A DNA stretch of 64,000 nt from NCBI GenBank assembly GCA_002376725.1, contig DFOM01000050.1, positions 566 to 64,565 of the forward strand, given 5' to 3'. The stretch comes from Cloacimonetes bacterium UBA3541. GTDB lineage: Bacteria; Cloacimonadota; Cloacimonadia; Cloacimonadales; Cloacimonadaceae. Positions 18,494 to 28,067 of the stretch are shown here, piece after piece. How positions within the stretch are numbered: the stretch's first letter is position 1; each line of letters begins with the position of its first letter. The notes below the pieces were generated by a model, which searched no databases, was not told where the DNA came from, and was given only the letters and a program-made list of their open reading frames with translations. Position numbers and translations under genes: made by a program.

Positions 18494-20176
18494 TTATTTA
18501 ACAATTACTAATTGTGCACGACGATTAGTAGCTCTACCTTGAGCAGTTTTATTGGAAGCTATGGGTTTGCTTGGTCCATATCCTTTAATGAACAATTGAC
18601 TTTCTGGAACGCCCTTAGCAATCAGATAATTAGCCACTGATTTTGCTCTGTTATAGGATATGGTCTCGTTAATTTTTGAAGAACCTGTATTATCGGTATG
18701 ACCCTGAACTTCAATTTTGACTTCAGGATGTTGAATCAGAAAATCTGCAACTTTGTTCAAGAACAGTTTATCCTGTTCACTGACACTTGTACTATTGGTT
18801 GCAAAATGAATCATATAATTTTTCAGTTCTTCTTCAAACTTAGTGACTTCATCTTTTTCTTCTACCTTAGGTTCTTCTTTAACTTCTGGTTTGGGTTGTT
18901 CACTAAGTTTTTTTATTTCTTCGTTCAAGGTTAATAAACGACTACGAAGATCGTTGATACTTGTTGTTAGTTCATTATCTGTCTTATGCAGATTTACTGT
19001 ATCTTCTCTAATGGTAGCAAGCTCTGCTTCATAATTATTGACCTTAGTACGCAATTCTGCAAGTTCTTTAGTGTAAGCAGAAACATCAGCTGCACCCTTG
19101 ATAGCATTAACTTGAGCAGTTAAGGCATCCAGTTGCCCTATTTTTTGGTTCATTACTGCTAAATCTTGATTTATCTGATTCAAAGATGCAGTTAAAGAAG
19201 CTTGAGTATCTTGAAGTCGTCTGATATCATTAGCATAGATATCAGCTGAGGGTGTTGTAGGAGTGGTTATCTGTGTTATTTGTGCAGGGGTTTGAGCTAC
19301 TCTTTGTTCTAAATTAGTAACCTTGTTCGTAAGCTCATTTAACTTATTATCCATTTGAGCATACTCAGTTTGCAGAGTAGCAATATAATTTTCTGCTTGA
19401 TCCATTGACTCTTGTAGATTTTGCAATTCAGTTTGAAATTCAGGCATCTGAGTAGTTACTGTATTAAGTTGTCCTATTACCTCATTCAATTTTAAATTAG
19501 TGGTGTTTAAATCGTTACGAAGTTTTAATATCTCTGGATCAATGAGCGGCTCTTTTCTTCCAAAATGCATACCGAAGGCAAGATAAGGAGTTAAAATTGC
19601 ATCATTGTAATCACCCCCCTGGACTAAATCAATCATATCAGTATCAAACATATTAAATTTAACACCTATGTCCATAGTAGTGTTCCATTTTGATAATATA
19701 GAAAAACCAGCAGAAGCATAAGGAAAAGTTAGATGCCCGCCAATTTTATCTGGACTGGCATCATCAATAATCCCATGCTCATTTTTACTATAGTGAGTTG
19801 ACCATCCTGCACCTACGGCAATAAAAGGAGAGAATCTATTGATTAAATAGTGCCGCGGGAAATTTTCTGCTAACACCTTAGTCGGTTTATACTTAAGATA
19901 AAGATTCACACCTTCTAAGGATGAGTGATAATCGTTAGCATCATTTTTAATTTTGACATTTGTAAACCAGGGACCAATACCTAATCCTAAATCACCAAAA
20001 ATCCAGGCATCATAAGTAACAGCCCAGGAACCCATAAGAACATTATCACCTTCTACATCATCCTGGGGAAAATTAATCCCACCTTCTACACTCATCGTGC
20101 TTTCAAATGCATACATCGCTGGAATAAATACCAGCAATAAAAGGGGAATGAGAACACTAAGTTTAATTTTACTCAT
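18494..20176 (-). CDS. OmpA-family outer-membrane protein with long coiled coil
   Basis: Links the outer membrane to peptidoglycan. A Sec signal peptide (about residues 1-23, cleavage after AMYA) is followed by a region of alternating strands likely forming a beta-barrel (~25-210), ending with FGMHFGRKEP. A long heptad-rich coiled coil follows (~215-440), then a Lys/Glu/Pro stretch and a C-terminal OmpA domain (~450-560) with FATNSTSVS, VQGHTDNTGSS, NRAKSVANYL and GRATNRRAQL. The Asp and Arg that bind diaminopimelate are in the expected positions. Monocistronic with its own terminator. The coiled-coil insertion makes it larger than typical OmpA. Confidence 0.9.
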   Translation of the reverse strand: MSKIKLSVLIPLLLLVFIPAMYAFESTMSVEGGINFPQDDVEGDNVLMGSWAVTYDAWIFGDLGLGIGPWFTNVKIKNDANDYHSSLEGVNLYLKYKPTKVLAENFPRHYLINRFSPFIAVGAGWSTHYSKNEHGIIDDASPDKIGGHLTFPYASAGFSILSKWNTTMDIGVKFNMFDTDMIDLVQGGDYNDAILTPYLAFGMHFGRKEPLIDPEILKLRNDLNTTNLKLNEVIGQLNTVTTQMPEFQTELQNLQESMDQAENYIATLQTEYAQMDNKLNELTNKVTNLEQRVAQTPAQITQITTPTTPSADIYANDIRRLQDTQASLTASLNQINQDLAVMNQKIGQLDALTAQVNAIKGAADVSAYTKELAELRTKVNNYEAELATIREDTVNLHKTDNELTTSINDLRSRLLTLNEEIKKLSEQPKPEVKEEPKVEEKDEVTKFEEELKNYMIHFATNSTSVSEQDKLFLNKVADFLIQHPEVKIEVQGHTDNTGSSKINETISYNRAKSVANYLIAKGVPESQLFIKGYGPSKPIASNKTAQGRATNRRAQLVIVK

Positions 20177-20210
20177 TTTTACCTCACTTAATATTATTCC
20201 TCATAAGATA

Positions 20211-20239
20211 TAGATAATAATATATGGCTATAATGTCAA
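20211..20239 (-). promoter_or_regulatory. Possible promoter of the OmpA-family gene
   Basis: On the minus strand TTGACA (20239-20234) and TATCTA (20216-20211) are 17 nt apart, 35 nt upstream of the ATG. A second TTGACA lies 22 bp further upstream (20261-20256). The -10 match is weak. Confidence 0.35.
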
Positions 20240-20390
20240 GTAATAATTTTTCACTTGTCAATTTTATTTATAATTTTCTATTGTATTTATACTTTGTTAT
20301 CTAGAACTAATCTATTGAGATGCTTTAAGTTATACATAAAAAGAGGAATTATATTTATTTTTTTTAACCCTAAATAAAAAAGGATTTTAA

Positions 20391-23012
20391 ATGAAAATCA
20401 AAAAAATTATTACTATGCTTTTGACTCTACTAATCTGTCAGATAGTTCTTGGAAATTATTTATCAAAGCTAGAAAATTACATTCCCAACGGAATCGTGCC
20501 ATCTTCTGAAACTTATACCGATTTCTTAACTTTAGCTGAGGACTTATTTATTAGTGAATACATTGAGGGTTCAAGCTATAATAAAGCGATTGAGATATTC
20601 AATGGAACAGGTGATTCGGTAGATCTCACTCAATACAAACTTTGCTTATATTCTAATGGTTCATCAACAGTTAGTAATTCAATGAGCTTAAGTGGAACTC
20701 TGGCAAATAATGAGGTTTATGTAATTGCTCATCCAAGTGCTAATGCTGCAATATTAGCAGTAGCAAATGCCACAAGTAGTAGTGTAATTAATTTCAATGG
20801 GGATGATGCTATTGCTTTGATTACAGGAGAAGCCTCTAATCCTATATATATTGATATATTTGGAAGAATAGGAGAAGATCCAGGAAATTATTGGGGAACG
20901 GACCCTCTAAAAACCGCAGATAAAACCTTAGTCCGCAAACCTAATATAAATTGTGGTATAACGGTCAATCCTGAAAGCGGTTTTCCCACTCTTGCTACCG
21001 AATGGGATTCCTATCCAGTTGATACTTTTTCCAATCTGGGATTTCATAATTTTTTTGGAAATGATGTAGAAGTAGATCCTCCAACGATTCAGACTACCGA
21101 TATTATAGGATATCCAAGTAGCACCTCTATGGCTCTGGAATGGACTCCTGGAAATGGTTCCAGAAGAATTGTAAAAATGAATACTATTAATAGTTTTACA
21201 AATCCTGTTGATGGAACCAATCCTTCTGCAAACACAATCTGGATTAATTCTGGAGAACAAGTTATCTATAATGGTGCCACTCAAATAGCAGAAGATACAC
21301 CCTTCAATGGCTGTGAAGTAACAAATCTTAATCCTTCCACAACTTACTGGTTTAGAGCTTATGAATATAATGTTGAAGGAAATAACACTAAATATTTAAC
21401 TATCACCGCCAATGGAAATCCTGCTTCATTTACTACCTTAGAAGGTCAAGGTTCTGGTTACTATGCTGGAATTGATGGTTATGGAGAAAACTTGAAACAG
21501 CAACTGCATACTTTAATAAAGGTTACTCATACCACTCAATATTCTTATGCGGCTCTCATTACTCAGATACCCTACACTGATGAAGATCCAGAAAACAGCA
21601 GTAATTTAATAGAAATCTATACAGGATGTAGCGTTGATAAAAATAATTTTGGCGATGCTACCACCGATTGGAATAGAGAACACACCTGGAGTAAAAGTCA
21701 TGGAAATTTTGGTGACACTCCTCCAGCAGGCACTGATTTACATCATCTTCGTCCCTGTGATAGCACCGTAAATAGCACTAAAAGTAATAAGGACTTTGCA
21801 GAAGGTGGTAATCCGGTCATAGATAATTCTCCTCCCCCTGGATACACAGGAGAAACCGGTTGCTTTCAAACTCCTTATTCCTGGGAACCACGCGATGAAG
21901 ATAAAGGTGATGTAGCAAGAATGATTATGTATATGGCGGTTAGATATGAAGGAGATGACCCCAATTTTCCGACTAATCTGGAAATGGTAGATTACATTCA
22001 TAGCGATGCAGATAGCAATCAACCTTACTATGGGAAACTATCCACCTTACTTCAATGGCATATTATAGATTCTCCTGATACACGAGAAATGCAACGCAAC
22101 CATCGGATAGCTGAAAGACAGGGTAATCGTAATCCTTTCATAGATCACCCGGAATATGCTGCCAGAATTTGGACACCCTGCCCTACTAGCAATACCAATA
22201 TAACTGAAACCAGCTTTACTGCTCACTGGAGTCAACCTATCCAGGCAACGGCTTATTATATGCAGCTTGCTACAGATAGTTTATTTACTAGTGTTCTGCC
22301 CGGTTATAACAACTTAAATGTTCAACTAGATACGAGTAAAACTATAACTGGTCTCAATGCTGGCACTACTTATTATTATCGCTTGCGTTCCTTTTTCACA
22401 GAAGATTATGGAATGTGGTCTCCTTATATGGCAGTTACTTTAATCCCTCCAGTTCCTATTTCTGCAACCCTTTCATCTTCCTTAATTCTGGATGAATATA
22501 ACCTGAATGAAGCTTCTCTCACGCTCGTTTTATCGGGCACTACTTTCTCTGATACAAACTTATTAGTATCCAATTTTATACTCAATAATGTTCCTGACGG
22601 ACTTAGCATCCAGAGTATAAATTATATCAATCCTACTACTGCTACACTAACTTTCAATTACGAAGGTGATGATTTTGACCTCAATTATACCAATGTTTTT
22701 TTAACTATAGCAGCTGAAGAAACTCTCGCTAATCAAGATATAATTAGTAACCATATAACTATATATGCTATGATTGAAAGCACTGCTCTAATCTATTTAG
22801 AGCAGGAAGGATTTAAATTAATAATAACCCCTGTAACTGATGCAACTGGTTACAGAATTTTCGGCAGTATAAATCCTTATGGTATATACACTGAGATTAC
22901 TACATTAGGTAGTTTTGAAGCTTCTTCTCCTTCTTATAATATTTGGCATTTACCTTTTAATGCAATAGCAGAAAATAAATATTTCTTTAAAGTTGCAGCT
23001 ATTAGACAATAA
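20391..23012 (+). CDS. Secreted endonuclease I-family nuclease with lamin-tail and Fn3 domains
   Basis: A signal peptide (residues ~1-21) leads an 873-aa modular protein. A lamin-tail domain (~50-215) has EYIEGSSYNKAIEIFNGTG and FNGDDAIAL. A fibronectin-III-like segment (~230-350) follows. Residues ~355-595 are an endonuclease I (Bsn/EndA-like, His-Me finger) domain: WNREHTWSKSHG with the general-base His, TDLHHLRPCD and NSTKSNKDF. A second Fn3 (~595-690) and strand-rich modules finish it. Such enzymes cut nucleic acid non-specifically outside the cell, so a scavenging or biofilm-DNA role is likely. No C-terminal sorting domain was recognised. The lamin-tail DNA is nearly duplicated in the gene at 47813. 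Confidence 0.88.
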   Translation: MKIKKIITMLLTLLICQIVLGNYLSKLENYIPNGIVPSSETYTDFLTLAEDLFISEYIEGSSYNKAIEIFNGTGDSVDLTQYKLCLYSNGSSTVSNSMSLSGTLANNEVYVIAHPSANAAILAVANATSSSVINFNGDDAIALITGEASNPIYIDIFGRIGEDPGNYWGTDPLKTADKTLVRKPNINCGITVNPESGFPTLATEWDSYPVDTFSNLGFHNFFGNDVEVDPPTIQTTDIIGYPSSTSMALEWTPGNGSRRIVKMNTINSFTNPVDGTNPSANTIWINSGEQVIYNGATQIAEDTPFNGCEVTNLNPSTTYWFRAYEYNVEGNNTKYLTITANGNPASFTTLEGQGSGYYAGIDGYGENLKQQLHTLIKVTHTTQYSYAALITQIPYTDEDPENSSNLIEIYTGCSVDKNNFGDATTDWNREHTWSKSHGNFGDTPPAGTDLHHLRPCDSTVNSTKSNKDFAEGGNPVIDNSPPPGYTGETGCFQTPYSWEPRDEDKGDVARMIMYMAVRYEGDDPNFPTNLEMVDYIHSDADSNQPYYGKLSTLLQWHIIDSPDTREMQRNHRIAERQGNRNPFIDHPEYAARIWTPCPTSNTNITETSFTAHWSQPIQATAYYMQLATDSLFTSVLPGYNNLNVQLDTSKTITGLNAGTTYYYRLRSFFTEDYGMWSPYMAVTLIPPVPISATLSSSLILDEYNLNEASLTLVLSGTTFSDTNLLVSNFILNNVPDGLSIQSINYINPTTATLTFNYEGDDFDLNYTNVFLTIAAEETLANQDIISNHITIYAMIESTALIYLEQEGFKLIITPVTDATGYRIFGSINPYGIYTEITTLGSFEASSPSYNIWHLPFNAIAENKYFFKVAAIRQ

Positions 23013-23141
23013 ACTGAGTATATTCATACAAACTAAAAGAATTAACTCTGCTTGAACCAGACCGAAATAAATGTGATAGCACTTTTATCATTGACAAGGT
23101 AGTGGGAACTCTAATTTTGTTTTTAGTAAAATAAAAGGGGA

Positions 23142-24260
23142 ATGATGCTGATGAGCACACTATTTAGTGGTATCTTAGCTTTGCAATGGCAACAATTGGT
23201 GATGATTTTAATCGGATTAGTGCTTATCTATCTGGCTATTGCAAAGAAATATGAACCCACTTTGCTTCTACCTATAGGTTTTGGCACTATCCTAACGAAT
23301 ATACCTCTTTCTTCTGCGGTTGGACAATATGGTCCCCTTCAAGTTTTATTTGATGCTGGAATAGCTACTGAGCTTTTTCCCCTTCTTATCTTTATTGGCA
23401 TTGGTGCTATGATAGATTTTACTCCTTTGCTGAAAAATCCTTCAATGCTTCTTTTTGGTGCAGCAGCACAATTGGGAATTTTCGTCACTCTGGCAGTAGC
23501 AACTCTGTTAGGTTTTGATTTGAAGCAAGCTGGTGCTATAGGAATAATTGGAGCAGCAGATGGACCTACATCCATCTATGTTGCCAATCGTTTTGCTCGC
23601 GATCTCTTACCTGCAATTTCTGTGGCTGCTTATTCCTATATGGCATTAGTTCCTATCATTCAGCCACCGGTGATAAAACTGCTGACCTCATCTGAGGAAA
23701 GAAAAATACATATGGATTACCATCCTGGAGATGTTCCTCAGGTGATTAAAGTCATCTTCCCTATTGCTATTACTTTGATTGCCGGAATACTAGTTCCTGC
23801 TTCCGTAGCTCTTGTTGGTTTTTTAATGTTTGGCAACCTTTTACGAGAATGTAAAGTTCTGGATAATCTAGCTAAATCAGCTCAGAATGAACTGGCAAAT
23901 ATTGTCACTATCTTTCTTGGCTTAGGCATTGCTTCCACAATGAAAGGGACAGCTTTTCTTCGTCCACAAACCTTACTCATCTTTCTTTTAGGATTAGTAG
24001 CATTTATCTTTGATACTGCTGGTGGAGTGCTTTTCGCTAAGTTTATGAATCTATTCCGTAAACACAACAAAATCAATCCTATGATTGGAGCTTGTGGAAT
24101 TTCTGCTTTCCCGATGTCTGCTCGTGTTGTTCATCAGATGGGACAAAATGAAGATCCCTTTAATTTTCTTCTTATGCCAGCAGTTAGTGTCAATGTAGGA
24201 GGACAGATAGCTTCAGTTATAGCCGGAGGATTAATTTTAGCTTTATTGGGGAATATATGA
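23142..24260 (+). CDS. Na+-translocating decarboxylase, beta subunit (OadB/MmdB family)
   Basis: Integral membrane subunit that couples decarboxylation of a carboxybiotin intermediate to sodium export in oxaloacetate, methylmalonyl-CoA or glutaconyl-CoA decarboxylases. The 372-aa protein has about nine hydrophobic segments and the family motifs FIGIGAMIDFTPLL and GAIGIIGAADGPTSIYVANR, whose Asp is essential for Na+ transport. Given mutAB in the same window, a methylmalonyl-CoA substrate is the likeliest, but that is inference. Alpha, gamma and biotin-carrier genes are absent here. Start is uncertain among ATGs at 23142, 23145 and 23151. It overlaps cdd by four bases. Confidence 0.9.
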   Translation: MMLMSTLFSGILALQWQQLVMILIGLVLIYLAIAKKYEPTLLLPIGFGTILTNIPLSSAVGQYGPLQVLFDAGIATELFPLLIFIGIGAMIDFTPLLKNPSMLLFGAAAQLGIFVTLAVATLLGFDLKQAGAIGIIGAADGPTSIYVANRFARDLLPAISVAAYSYMALVPIIQPPVIKLLTSSEERKIHMDYHPGDVPQVIKVIFPIAITLIAGILVPASVALVGFLMFGNLLRECKVLDNLAKSAQNELANIVTIFLGLGIASTMKGTAFLRPQTLLIFLLGLVAFIFDTAGGVLFAKFMNLFRKHNKINPMIGACGISAFPMSARVVHQMGQNEDPFNFLLMPAVSVNVGGQIASVIAGGLILALLGNI

Positions 24261-24649
24261 ATATAGATTTTGACCTTCTCTTAGATCAGGCTAAAAGCGC
24301 ATCCGAAAAAGCCTATGCACCCTATTCTGGTTATAAGGTTGGAGCTGCATTACTCTGTTCTGATGGCAGTGTCTTTACTGGCTGCAATGTGGAAAATGCT
24401 TCTTATTCTCTAACGATTTGTGCAGAACGTAATGCTGTATTCCAAGCCGTAGCATCTGGACAAAGAGAGTTTTTAGCTATAGCTATTTATGTGGATGGTG
24501 AAGTGTTGTTTCCACCTTGTGGAGCCTGTCGTCAAGTGCTAGCTGAATTTAATCCCAATCTTCAGATTCTTTATGCTAATCGTTTAGGTAGTATTCTCAG
24601 CGATTTAGATACCTTGTTGCCTCAAGCTTTTACTCTGTCGGAGATATGA
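24257..24649 (+). CDS. cdd: Cytidine deaminase
   Basis: Zinc enzyme converting cytidine/deoxycytidine to uridine/deoxyuridine. The 130-aa size fits the homotetrameric class. Zinc ligands and the catalytic Glu lie in NVENASYSLTICAERNA (Cys, Glu) and PPCGACRQVLAEF (two Cys). Four-base overlaps on both sides (with the decarboxylase subunit and the radical SAM gene) place it in a translationally coupled salvage/energy operon. Confidence 0.96.
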   Translation: MNIDFDLLLDQAKSASEKAYAPYSGYKVGAALLCSDGSVFTGCNVENASYSLTICAERNAVFQAVASGQREFLAIAIYVDGEVLFPPCGACRQVLAEFNPNLQILYANRLGSILSDLDTLLPQAFTLSEI

Positions 24650-25587
24650 ATATTCAATACGCTCAATTACTAAATTGTCAGGTGTGCCCACAGAATTGTC
24701 GGGTTAATCGCTATGAAACAACTGGTTTTTGTAAAGCAGATTACCGTTTGAAGATAAATCTTGCTCATCTACATCATGGAGAAGAACCTGTATTAAGCGG
24801 AACTAATGGTAGCGGAACTATCTTTTTCTCTCATTGTAATCTAAGATGCGTTTTTTGCCAGAATTATACTATTTCTCATTTAGGTTGGGGAACATATTAT
24901 AATGAAGAAGAATGTGCTCAAATTATGTTAAAATTACAGGAAGCGGGAGCTCATAATATCAATCTAGTTTCTCCAACTCAATATACTCCTCAATTGGTGC
25001 AGTCTATTAAGATGGCAAAATCAAATGGTTTAGAGATTCCAGTACTCTGGAACAGCAATGGCTATGAAAATGTTTCCTCCCTTCAATCTCTATCAGGTTT
25101 AATAGATATTTATCTGCCAGATTTTAAGTATGCGCATAGCTTCTACAGTAAGAAATATTCTTCGGCAAAAGATTATCCTGAAATAGCTATTAATGCATTA
25201 GAAGAAATGTTTAAGCAGGTAGGTCATCTTCAGCTTGATTCTAATGGAATTGCTAAAAAAGGGTTAATAGTTCGTCATCTGGTACTTCCTAATCGCATAT
25301 CGGGAACTAAAGAAGTACTTTATATGTTGTATGAACATTTTGGACCGGAACTTGCACTTAGTCTGATGGCTCAATACTATCCAACAGGTCAAGCAAATGA
25401 ATTTTTCGAGCTAAATCGCGGTTTAAGGAAAGAAGAATATGAGGAAGCAGTAGAAACAGTTGAAGCCCTTGGTTTTAAGAATCTTTATCTACAACAGCTT
25501 TACAATTCACCGGAATGGACACCTGATTTTCAACCTCACAGTGAGGTTTTTAATGGCAAGAAACTACATTTTAAGGGAAAGATTTAA
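24646..25587 (+). CDS. Radical SAM protein, PflA-like
   Basis: The 313-aa protein has the 4Fe-4S radical SAM motif CNLRCVFC (CxxxCxxC, near residue 65) after GTIFFSH. It also has an N-terminal cysteine cluster LLNCQVCPQNCRVNR with FCKADY, typical of the pyruvate-formate-lyase-activase-like subfamily found widely in anaerobes. The target is unknown; no glycyl radical enzyme is adjacent. It overlaps cdd by four bases and abuts the amidase gene with no gap. Confidence 0.85.
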   Translation: MNIQYAQLLNCQVCPQNCRVNRYETTGFCKADYRLKINLAHLHHGEEPVLSGTNGSGTIFFSHCNLRCVFCQNYTISHLGWGTYYNEEECAQIMLKLQEAGAHNINLVSPTQYTPQLVQSIKMAKSNGLEIPVLWNSNGYENVSSLQSLSGLIDIYLPDFKYAHSFYSKKYSSAKDYPEIAINALEEMFKQVGHLQLDSNGIAKKGLIVRHLVLPNRISGTKEVLYMLYEHFGPELALSLMAQYYPTGQANEFFELNRGLRKEEYEEAVETVEALGFKNLYLQQLYNSPEWTPDFQPHSEVFNGKKLHFKGKI

Positions 25588-26718
25588 ATGAAACAGATTA
25601 AATATGGCGTTCTTTTATTATTGTTATTCTGGGTTGCTTATTTACAAGCAGATATTTCACTGGTTCTAACTCCTAATGGGACAAAAAAGACACTTCCGGT
25701 AGTGAAATTAGAAGGGAAAGATTATGTTTCCCTTGATGAAATAAATACTCATCTCTGTTCCATTTATAAGGTTGAATATAGCGAATACACAGATTTTAGA
25801 GTGATGTTTTTCTTCTCTGGAGAACAGTTTATATTCCTGCTTAACTCTCCTTTTTACACTTTTAAGCAAAACATTTTCAATATGCAGTATCCTTTCCTTC
25901 AAGTCGGATCTTACTATTATGTTCCTAGTACCTTTTTATTGGAAAATTTGCCACTCCATTTTACAGGTCAGATCCAAAATAAAAATGGCACACTTTATCT
26001 ACCAAAACCCAAAGATAAAAGTGTAAGAAGAGTGGTAATTGACCCTGGACACGGAGGAAAAGACCCAGGAGCTATTGGACCAAACGGTACTCGCGAATCA
26101 ACGATAAACCTTAATGTAGCTTTAAGATTGAAGCATTTGTTGGAACAAGAATTGGGTCTGGAAGTTTTAATGACCAGAACGGATGACCGTTTTGTTTCTT
26201 TGCAAGATAGGACAAAATTTGCCAATGATAATAAAGCTGACCTCTTTATTAGTATTCATACTAATGCTTCTCATACAAATGGATCCCAGGGCATAGAAAC
26301 CTATTATCTTTCTACCAAATCTACTACTGAAAGTAGAGCAGTTGAAGCTCTGGAAAATAGTGTGGTAGAGCTATATGAAGGTGCCGGAGCAAAACAAAAA
26401 TATGAAGCTCTGGATTTTATCCTGATGGATATGCTGCAAACTGAGCATCTGGAACACAGCAATAACTTAGCAACTCTTGTGCAACACAATCTTGTAGCTG
26501 GTATTCAAACCAAGAATAGGGGTGTTAAACAAGCTAATTTTTATGTTCTCAGAGGAGCTTTTATGCCTGCTATCTTGATTGAAATGGGTTTTATTTCCAA
26601 TCCGGAAGAAGAAGTATTGCTTGCTAATCCTCAATATCAGGACCGCTTAGCGCAATCAATCTTTGAAGGTATAAAACGCTTCAAATATAATTATGACCGC
26701 ATTCGCTTAACCTCTTGA
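25588..26718 (+). CDS. N-acetylmuramoyl-L-alanine amidase (Amidase_3)
   Basis: Zinc amidase that cuts the lactyl-amide bond between MurNAc and the stem peptide. A signal peptide (~1-22) leads an N-terminal domain resembling a copper-amine-oxidase-like/AMIN region (~25-140). The catalytic domain (~148-370) shows VIDPGHGGKDPGA (His ligand), the Glu in TRESTINLN, SIHTNAS (His ligand) and ILIEMGFISN (catalytic Glu). It probably acts in cell separation or wall turnover in the periplasm. AAGGG precedes the ATG. Confidence 0.93.
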   Translation: MKQIKYGVLLLLLFWVAYLQADISLVLTPNGTKKTLPVVKLEGKDYVSLDEINTHLCSIYKVEYSEYTDFRVMFFFSGEQFIFLLNSPFYTFKQNIFNMQYPFLQVGSYYYVPSTFLLENLPLHFTGQIQNKNGTLYLPKPKDKSVRRVVIDPGHGGKDPGAIGPNGTRESTINLNVALRLKHLLEQELGLEVLMTRTDDRFVSLQDRTKFANDNKADLFISIHTNASHTNGSQGIETYYLSTKSTTESRAVEALENSVVELYEGAGAKQKYEALDFILMDMLQTEHLEHSNNLATLVQHNLVAGIQTKNRGVKQANFYVLRGAFMPAILIEMGFISNPEEEVLLANPQYQDRLAQSIFEGIKRFKYNYDRIRLTS

Positions 26719-26725
26719 TATTATT

Positions 26726-27991
26726 ATGTCTTTAAAGATTAGTTATGTCCAACCACGAAGTCTTGCTAGTAAGGCAGGAATAAAAAAAGGAGACCGCATT
26801 ATAAGCATTAATTCTATGCCCATCAATGACTTTTATGATCTGGAATACTACTCAAATGATTATCTACTGGATTTTGAACTGCTGGATAATGATGGTAAAA
26901 TTAAATCTATCACTATCCAACGGGTAAATGGAAAAACCTTAGGTATTGAGCCTGAACCCCATAATGTTCGCACCTGTCATAATCATTGTATTTTTTGTTT
27001 TGTAGACCAGATGCCTCCCAAAATGAGGGCATCATTATATATTAAAGATGATGATTATCTATTTTCCTATGTTTTTGGAAATTATATTACCTTAAATAAT
27101 CTAGCACCAGCAGACCTAAAGCGAATTGTTGATCAGCATATCAGTCCTTTATATGTTTCTGTGCATACTATAGATCCAGTTTTACGTCAGCAGATGATGC
27201 GCTGCAAAGAAAATTATGATATAGTCAAAGACTTGAGAGAACTCAGTCAAAAAGGCATAGAATTTCACTTCCAAATTGTCGCTATTCCAGGTTATAATTG
27301 TGGAGAAAAGCTGGAAGAAACCCTTACAATTCTATTGGATAAATCTATTGCTGCACTGTCTATAGGCATAGTTCCCGTGGGACTAACTGGCTTCAGAGAG
27401 CATTTAACTCCCCTTTCTTCTTTCAATTCTGAATTAGCTTTAGAAACTTTAAAAATTATAGATAAGTTTAGAGAGATATCTCCTATCGTATATGGATCAG
27501 ATGAACTTTTTCATTTATCGGGAATTCCCATTCCAGAGGCAGAATATTATGGAGATTTTCCTCAACTGGAAAATGGTATTGGGATGATTTGTTTAACCTT
27601 AATGAATTATCAGAAGAAAAGAAAAAGTTTCATCAAAGAACTGAATAAAACAGGAGGGGATTTTTTGTTATTAACCTCATCTCTAGCAAATTCTACTTTG
27701 CAAGAAATTGCTGATGACCTCAATAATCATCTCAATCAAGCAAGGGTGCGAGTTCAATCTATCCAGAACGATTATTTTGGTGGTTTTGTTAGCGTCAGCG
27801 GATTGATTACTGCTTCAGATATCATAAAACAGGTTAAACTCTTTCCTCAGGAAAGTATTATCCTTCCGGAAAATATTTTCAATCCAGATGGATTAACTTT
27901 AGATGATATGTCTCAGCTGGAACTTCGTAATCAATTGCAAGCTCCGATGCTTTTAGTTGATCCCTATTTTGAAGATTGGGAATGGATTTAA
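26726..27991 (+). CDS. DUF512 protein: PDZ domain plus radical SAM
   Basis: Belongs to the conserved PDZ/radical-SAM/DUF512 family of unknown function. A PDZ-like domain (~5-65, PRSLASKAGIKKGDRIISIN) is followed by a cysteine motif CHNHCIFCFVDQMP (CxxxCxxC, ~82-95) and MRASLYIKDDDYLFSY, a hallmark of the family. The C-terminal half includes SDELFHLSGIPIPEAEYYGDFPQLENG. 421 aa, close to family size. It is last in the 23.1-28.0 kb unit, 7 nt after the amidase gene. Function is not assigned. Confidence 0.9.
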   Translation: MSLKISYVQPRSLASKAGIKKGDRIISINSMPINDFYDLEYYSNDYLLDFELLDNDGKIKSITIQRVNGKTLGIEPEPHNVRTCHNHCIFCFVDQMPPKMRASLYIKDDDYLFSYVFGNYITLNNLAPADLKRIVDQHISPLYVSVHTIDPVLRQQMMRCKENYDIVKDLRELSQKGIEFHFQIVAIPGYNCGEKLEETLTILLDKSIAALSIGIVPVGLTGFREHLTPLSSFNSELALETLKIIDKFREISPIVYGSDELFHLSGIPIPEAEYYGDFPQLENGIGMICLTLMNYQKKRKSFIKELNKTGGDFLLLTSSLANSTLQEIADDLNNHLNQARVRVQSIQNDYFGGFVSVSGLITASDIIKQVKLFPQESIILPENIFNPDGLTLDDMSQLELRNQLQAPMLLVDPYFEDWEWI

Positions 27992-28067
27992 AGTCTTATG
28001 TATACTACAAGTTTCAATGTATTAATTTATATAGAAAAATTACAACTATACTAAAAGGATGTTTCAG

